Shown here piece by piece: positions 61,605 to 64,000 of a DNA stretch of 64,000 bases (the first letter of the stretch is position 1; every line of letters begins with the position of its first letter). The stretch is taken from positions 1 to 64,000 of the forward strand of contig NZ_QMHN01000009.1 of NCBI RefSeq assembly GCF_003313385.1, read 5' to 3'. A model generated the notes under the pieces. It ran no database searches, was not told where the DNA came from, and was given only the letters and a program-made list of their open reading frames with translations. The position numbers and the translations under genes were made by a program. This stretch comes from Pedobacter chitinilyticus (GTDB lineage: Bacteria > Bacteroidota > Bacteroidia > Sphingobacteriales > Sphingobacteriaceae).

Positions 61605-61994
61605 ATGGCTAAAAGTAAAAAAGTTACCAAAAAACGTCTTGTTGTGATTGAGCCAGTTGGCCAAGCGCACATCAATGCTACGTTCAACAACATCATCGTT
61701 ACTTTAACAAATAACAACGGTCAAACCATTTCATGGTCTTCAGCTGGTAAAATGGGCTTCAAAGGTTCTAAAAAGAACACCCCTTATGCTGCTGGTCAAG
61801 CTGCATCTGATTGCGGTAAAGTAGCTCATGATTTAGGCTTACGTAAAGTTGAGGTTTTTGTTAAAGGTCCTGGTTCAGGTCGTGAATCTGCAATCAGAAC
61901 TTTACAAGTAGCAGGGATCGAAGTTTTGTCTATCAAAGACATCACTCCACTTCCTCACAACGGATGTCGTCCTCCTAAGAAAAGAAGAGTTTAA
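61605..61994 (+). CDS. rpsK: 30S ribosomal protein uS11
   Basis: The 129-residue product has ATFNNIIVTLTNNNGQTISW, AGKMGFKGSKKNTPYAAGQA and ends PLPHNGCRPPKKRRV, all uS11 hallmarks. uS11 forms part of the platform near the mRNA exit. It lies 75 bases after rpsM. Confidence 0.98.
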   Translation: MAKSKKVTKKRLVVIEPVGQAHINATFNNIIVTLTNNNGQTISWSSAGKMGFKGSKKNTPYAAGQAASDCGKVAHDLGLRKVEVFVKGPGSGRESAIRTLQVAGIEVLSIKDITPLPHNGCRPPKKRRV

Positions 61995-62060
61995 TCAATT
62001 AATTTTTAAAGCTAAGAGTCTGCAGCTACAGGTTGCATGATACTTTAAAATCAAAAACAA

Positions 62061-62669
62061 ATGGCAAGATATACCGGACCAAAGTCCAAAATCGCCCGTA
62101 AGTTCAGAGAGCCAATTTTTGGCCCTGACAAAGCATTAGAAAGAAAAAACTATCCTCCAGGGCAACACGGTGCCTCAAAAAGAAGAGGAAAGCAGTCTGA
62201 GTACGCAGTACAGTTAATGGAAAAGCAAAAAGTAAAATACACTTACGGTGTGTTAGAAAAGCAATTCCGTAACTTGTTTACTAAAGCTTCTTCACGTCAA
62301 GGTATCACTGGTGATAACTTGTTACAATTGTTAGAAGCACGTTTAGACAATACAGTATACAGATTAGGTATTGCTCCTAGCCGTTCAGGTGCTCGTCAGT
62401 TGGTTAGCCACAAGCACATTACTGTAAACGGTGAGTTAGTAAATATCCCATCATATCAATTAAAAGCTGGTGATGTAATTGCAGTAAGAGAGAAATCAAA
62501 ATCTCTAGAAGCAATCTCAAATTCAGTAGCTGGCAGAGCAATCAACAAGCACTCTTGGTTAGATTGGAACGCTAAAGAATTATCAGGTAAATTCTTATCA
62601 TACCCTAACCGCGATGAGATCCCTGAAAACATTAAGGAAAACCTTATTGTAGAGTTGTACTCTAAGTAA
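62061..62669 (+). CDS. rpsD: 30S ribosomal protein uS4, zinc-free form
   Basis: The 202-residue product begins MARYTGPKSKIARKFREPIF. It has no N-terminal CxxC pair, so it is the C- form. The S4 RNA-binding domain is LEARLDNTVYRLGIAPSRSG with LVSHKHITVNGELVNIPSY. uS4 nucleates 30S assembly. It is followed by an 11-bp hairpin before rpoA. Confidence 0.98.
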   Translation: MARYTGPKSKIARKFREPIFGPDKALERKNYPPGQHGASKRRGKQSEYAVQLMEKQKVKYTYGVLEKQFRNLFTKASSRQGITGDNLLQLLEARLDNTVYRLGIAPSRSGARQLVSHKHITVNGELVNIPSYQLKAGDVIAVREKSKSLEAISNSVAGRAINKHSWLDWNAKELSGKFLSYPNRDEIPENIKENLIVELYSK

Positions 62670-62676
62670 TAGATTT

Positions 62677-62708
62677 GGTTAAAGCCCTAATGGGCTTTAA
62701 CCGTTTTT
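62677..62708 (+). terminator. Terminator-like hairpin between rpsD and rpoA
   Basis: GGTTAAAGCCC (62677-62687) and GGGCTTTAACC (62692-62702) form a perfect 11-bp stem with a TAAT loop, then G and five Ts. It sits inside the alpha operon, so it may be an attenuator that lowers rpoA relative to ribosomal genes. Confidence 0.7.
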
Positions 62709-62749
62709 ACGTTATACAACATTAATAAACGATCTAAAAACATTAATAA

Positions 62750-63742
62750 ATGGCAATTTTAGCATTTCAGAAGCCAGATAAGGTAATCATGCAGAAATCA
62801 ACCGATTTCGATGGTCAATTTGAATTTCGTCCTTTAGAGCCCGGTTTCGGTGTAACAATTGGTAACGCCCTAAGAAGAATTTTACTTTCTTCTTTGGAAG
62901 GCTATGCTATTACCAGCATTCGTTTTTCAGGCGTTTCTCATGAGTTTTCTACTATCAAAGGTGTAGTTGAAGATTTAACAGAGATCATCCTTAACTTGAA
63001 ACAAGTTCGCTTTAAGAAAACAGGTGAATCTGGTGATTCTGAGAAAATCTTTATCATAGTAAATGGTCAAGAACAATTCCTAGCGGGAGATATTACCAAG
63101 TTTTCAAACAATTTCGAGGTGTTAAACCCTGAGATGGTGGTTTGTAACATGGAGAAAAACGTTACTTTGGAAGTTGAATTAACAGTAAACAAAGGACGTG
63201 GTTATGTACCAGCAGAGGAGAATAAAGTTTCTGATAGTGTAGTTGGTGTGATCGCAATCGACTCGATTTTCACCCCAATGAAAAATGTAAAATACACGAT
63301 TGAAAACTATCGTGTTGAACAAAAAACTGACTATGAGAAATTGATTTTAGATATTTCTACAGATGGTTCTATCCATCCTGAAGAAGCTTTGAAAGAGGCG
63401 GCTAAAATTTTGATCCAACACTTCATGTTGTTCTCTGATGAGAACTTGGTATTGGAATCTCAAGCTAAAGAAGAAACTAAGGAAGTTGACGAGGAAATCT
63501 TACACATGCGTAAAATCCTTAAAACGGAATTAGTAGATCTAGATCTTTCAGTACGTGCATTAAACTGCTTAAAAGCAGCTGATATTCGTACTTTGGCTGA
63601 TTTAGTATCTTACGATGTTGCTGACATGTTAAAATTCAGAAACTTCGGTAAGAAGTCATTAACTGAAATCCAAGAATTGGTAAAATCTAAACAATTATCG
63701 TTTGGAATGAACCTTTCTAAATTCAAGTTAGACGAAGAATAA
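62750..63742 (+). CDS. rpoA: RNA polymerase alpha subunit
   Basis: The 330-residue protein has the N-terminal dimerisation domain (GFGVTIGNALRRILLSSLEG, VRFKKTGESGDSEK, the KGRGYVPAEENK loop and VEQKTDYEKLILDISTDGS). After a flexible linker comes the C-terminal DNA/activator-binding domain (DLDLSVRALNCLKAADIRTL and FRNFGKKSLTEIQELV). Length and order are standard. Confidence 0.98.
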   Translation: MAILAFQKPDKVIMQKSTDFDGQFEFRPLEPGFGVTIGNALRRILLSSLEGYAITSIRFSGVSHEFSTIKGVVEDLTEIILNLKQVRFKKTGESGDSEKIFIIVNGQEQFLAGDITKFSNNFEVLNPEMVVCNMEKNVTLEVELTVNKGRGYVPAEENKVSDSVVGVIAIDSIFTPMKNVKYTIENYRVEQKTDYEKLILDISTDGSIHPEEALKEAAKILIQHFMLFSDENLVLESQAKEETKEVDEEILHMRKILKTELVDLDLSVRALNCLKAADIRTLADLVSYDVADMLKFRNFGKKSLTEIQELVKSKQLSFGMNLSKFKLDEE

Positions 63743-63873
63743 TTCAGTTTTCAGTAAGCAATTTTCAGTTTGGAAATTGAATATTGGAGCTTGAAGAATT
63801 AATAATTAATTCACTGTGTGTAATTCCCTCAGATTAAGTTCAAAGAGACGGTACACACTTTATAAACAAAAAA

Positions 63874-64000
63874 ATGAGACACGGTAAAAAACACAATCAC
63901 TTAGGAAGAACTACTTCGCACAGAAAAGCGATGTTGGCTAATATGGCTTCTTCTTTGATCACTCACAAAAGAATCACTACTACACTAGCTAAAGCTAAAG
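63874..64000 (+). CDS. rplQ: 50S ribosomal protein bL17, N-terminal part (3' end outside window)
   Basis: The first 42 codons read MRHGKKHNHLGRTTSHRKAM and LANMASSLITHKRITTTLAK, the bL17 start. bL17 normally closes the alpha operon after rpoA, as here. The gene continues beyond base 64000. Confidence 0.96.
   Translation, partial: MRHGKKHNHLGRTTSHRKAMLANMASSLITHKRITTTLAKAK

Noticed and set aside
1..64000. tRNA, rRNA, CRISPR array or riboswitch
   Set aside because: No cloverleaf, repeat-spacer array or known aptamer sequence was seen in any intergenic stretch.

Overview
The window reads as chromosome from a member of the Bacteroidota, most likely family Sphingobacteriaceae (Pedobacter-like). 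The reasons are the SusC/SusD pair with an ECF sigma factor and a FecR anti-sigma factor, type IX secretion sorting domains of both types, a PorP/SprF protein, an AT-rich background, promoters of the TTTG-N19-TAnnTTTG type, and a near absence of Shine-Dalgarno sequences. I found no tRNA, rRNA, CRISPR array, transposase or integrase.

Layout. (1) 1-9494: the end of an M1 peptidase, a glycerophosphodiesterase, a TonB-dependent-receptor-like outer-membrane protein, a DUF2132 protein, a ThuA-like protein, a PagL-like deacylase, a sensor kinase and a small lipoprotein. (2) 9867-13402: the str cluster rpsL-rpsG-fusA-rpsJ, closed by a strong terminator. (3) 13464-28440: a divergent LytTR regulator/LytS-type kinase pair, then a tightly packed cassette of a beta-barrel, a 2158-residue TANFOR-type surface protein, a fibronectin-III-like protein and an IPT/TIG lipoprotein. 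(4) 28492-44352: two related beta-helix cargo proteins of the type IX system (one type B with a PorP/SprF partner, one type A), an ECF sigma factor/FecR/SusC/SusD locus, a metzincin-motif protein, and two N-formylglutamate-amidohydrolase-like proteins. (5) 44426-48639: small membrane proteins, a prephenate dehydrogenase resembling the fungal Tyr1 type, and a TauE/SafE permease with its DUF1634 partner. (6) 49242-64000: rplC through rplQ, the rest of the S10, spc and alpha operons including secY, map, infA and rpoA; rplQ runs off the end.

The main structural point is that the ribosomal gene string is split. rpsJ and rplC, normally adjacent, are about 35.8 kb apart. rpsJ ends at its own terminator and rplC has its own near-perfect promoter. 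The material between is mostly cell-envelope, secretion and nutrient-uptake genes with no mobility gene, so a chromosomal rearrangement is more likely than a recent island. The best candidate for an undescribed system is the TANFOR cassette and the two-component system beside it. Its parts look like an outer-membrane barrel, a giant surface protein, and two secreted or anchored adhesive-fold proteins under a membrane-sensing regulator. Its function cannot be read from sequence.
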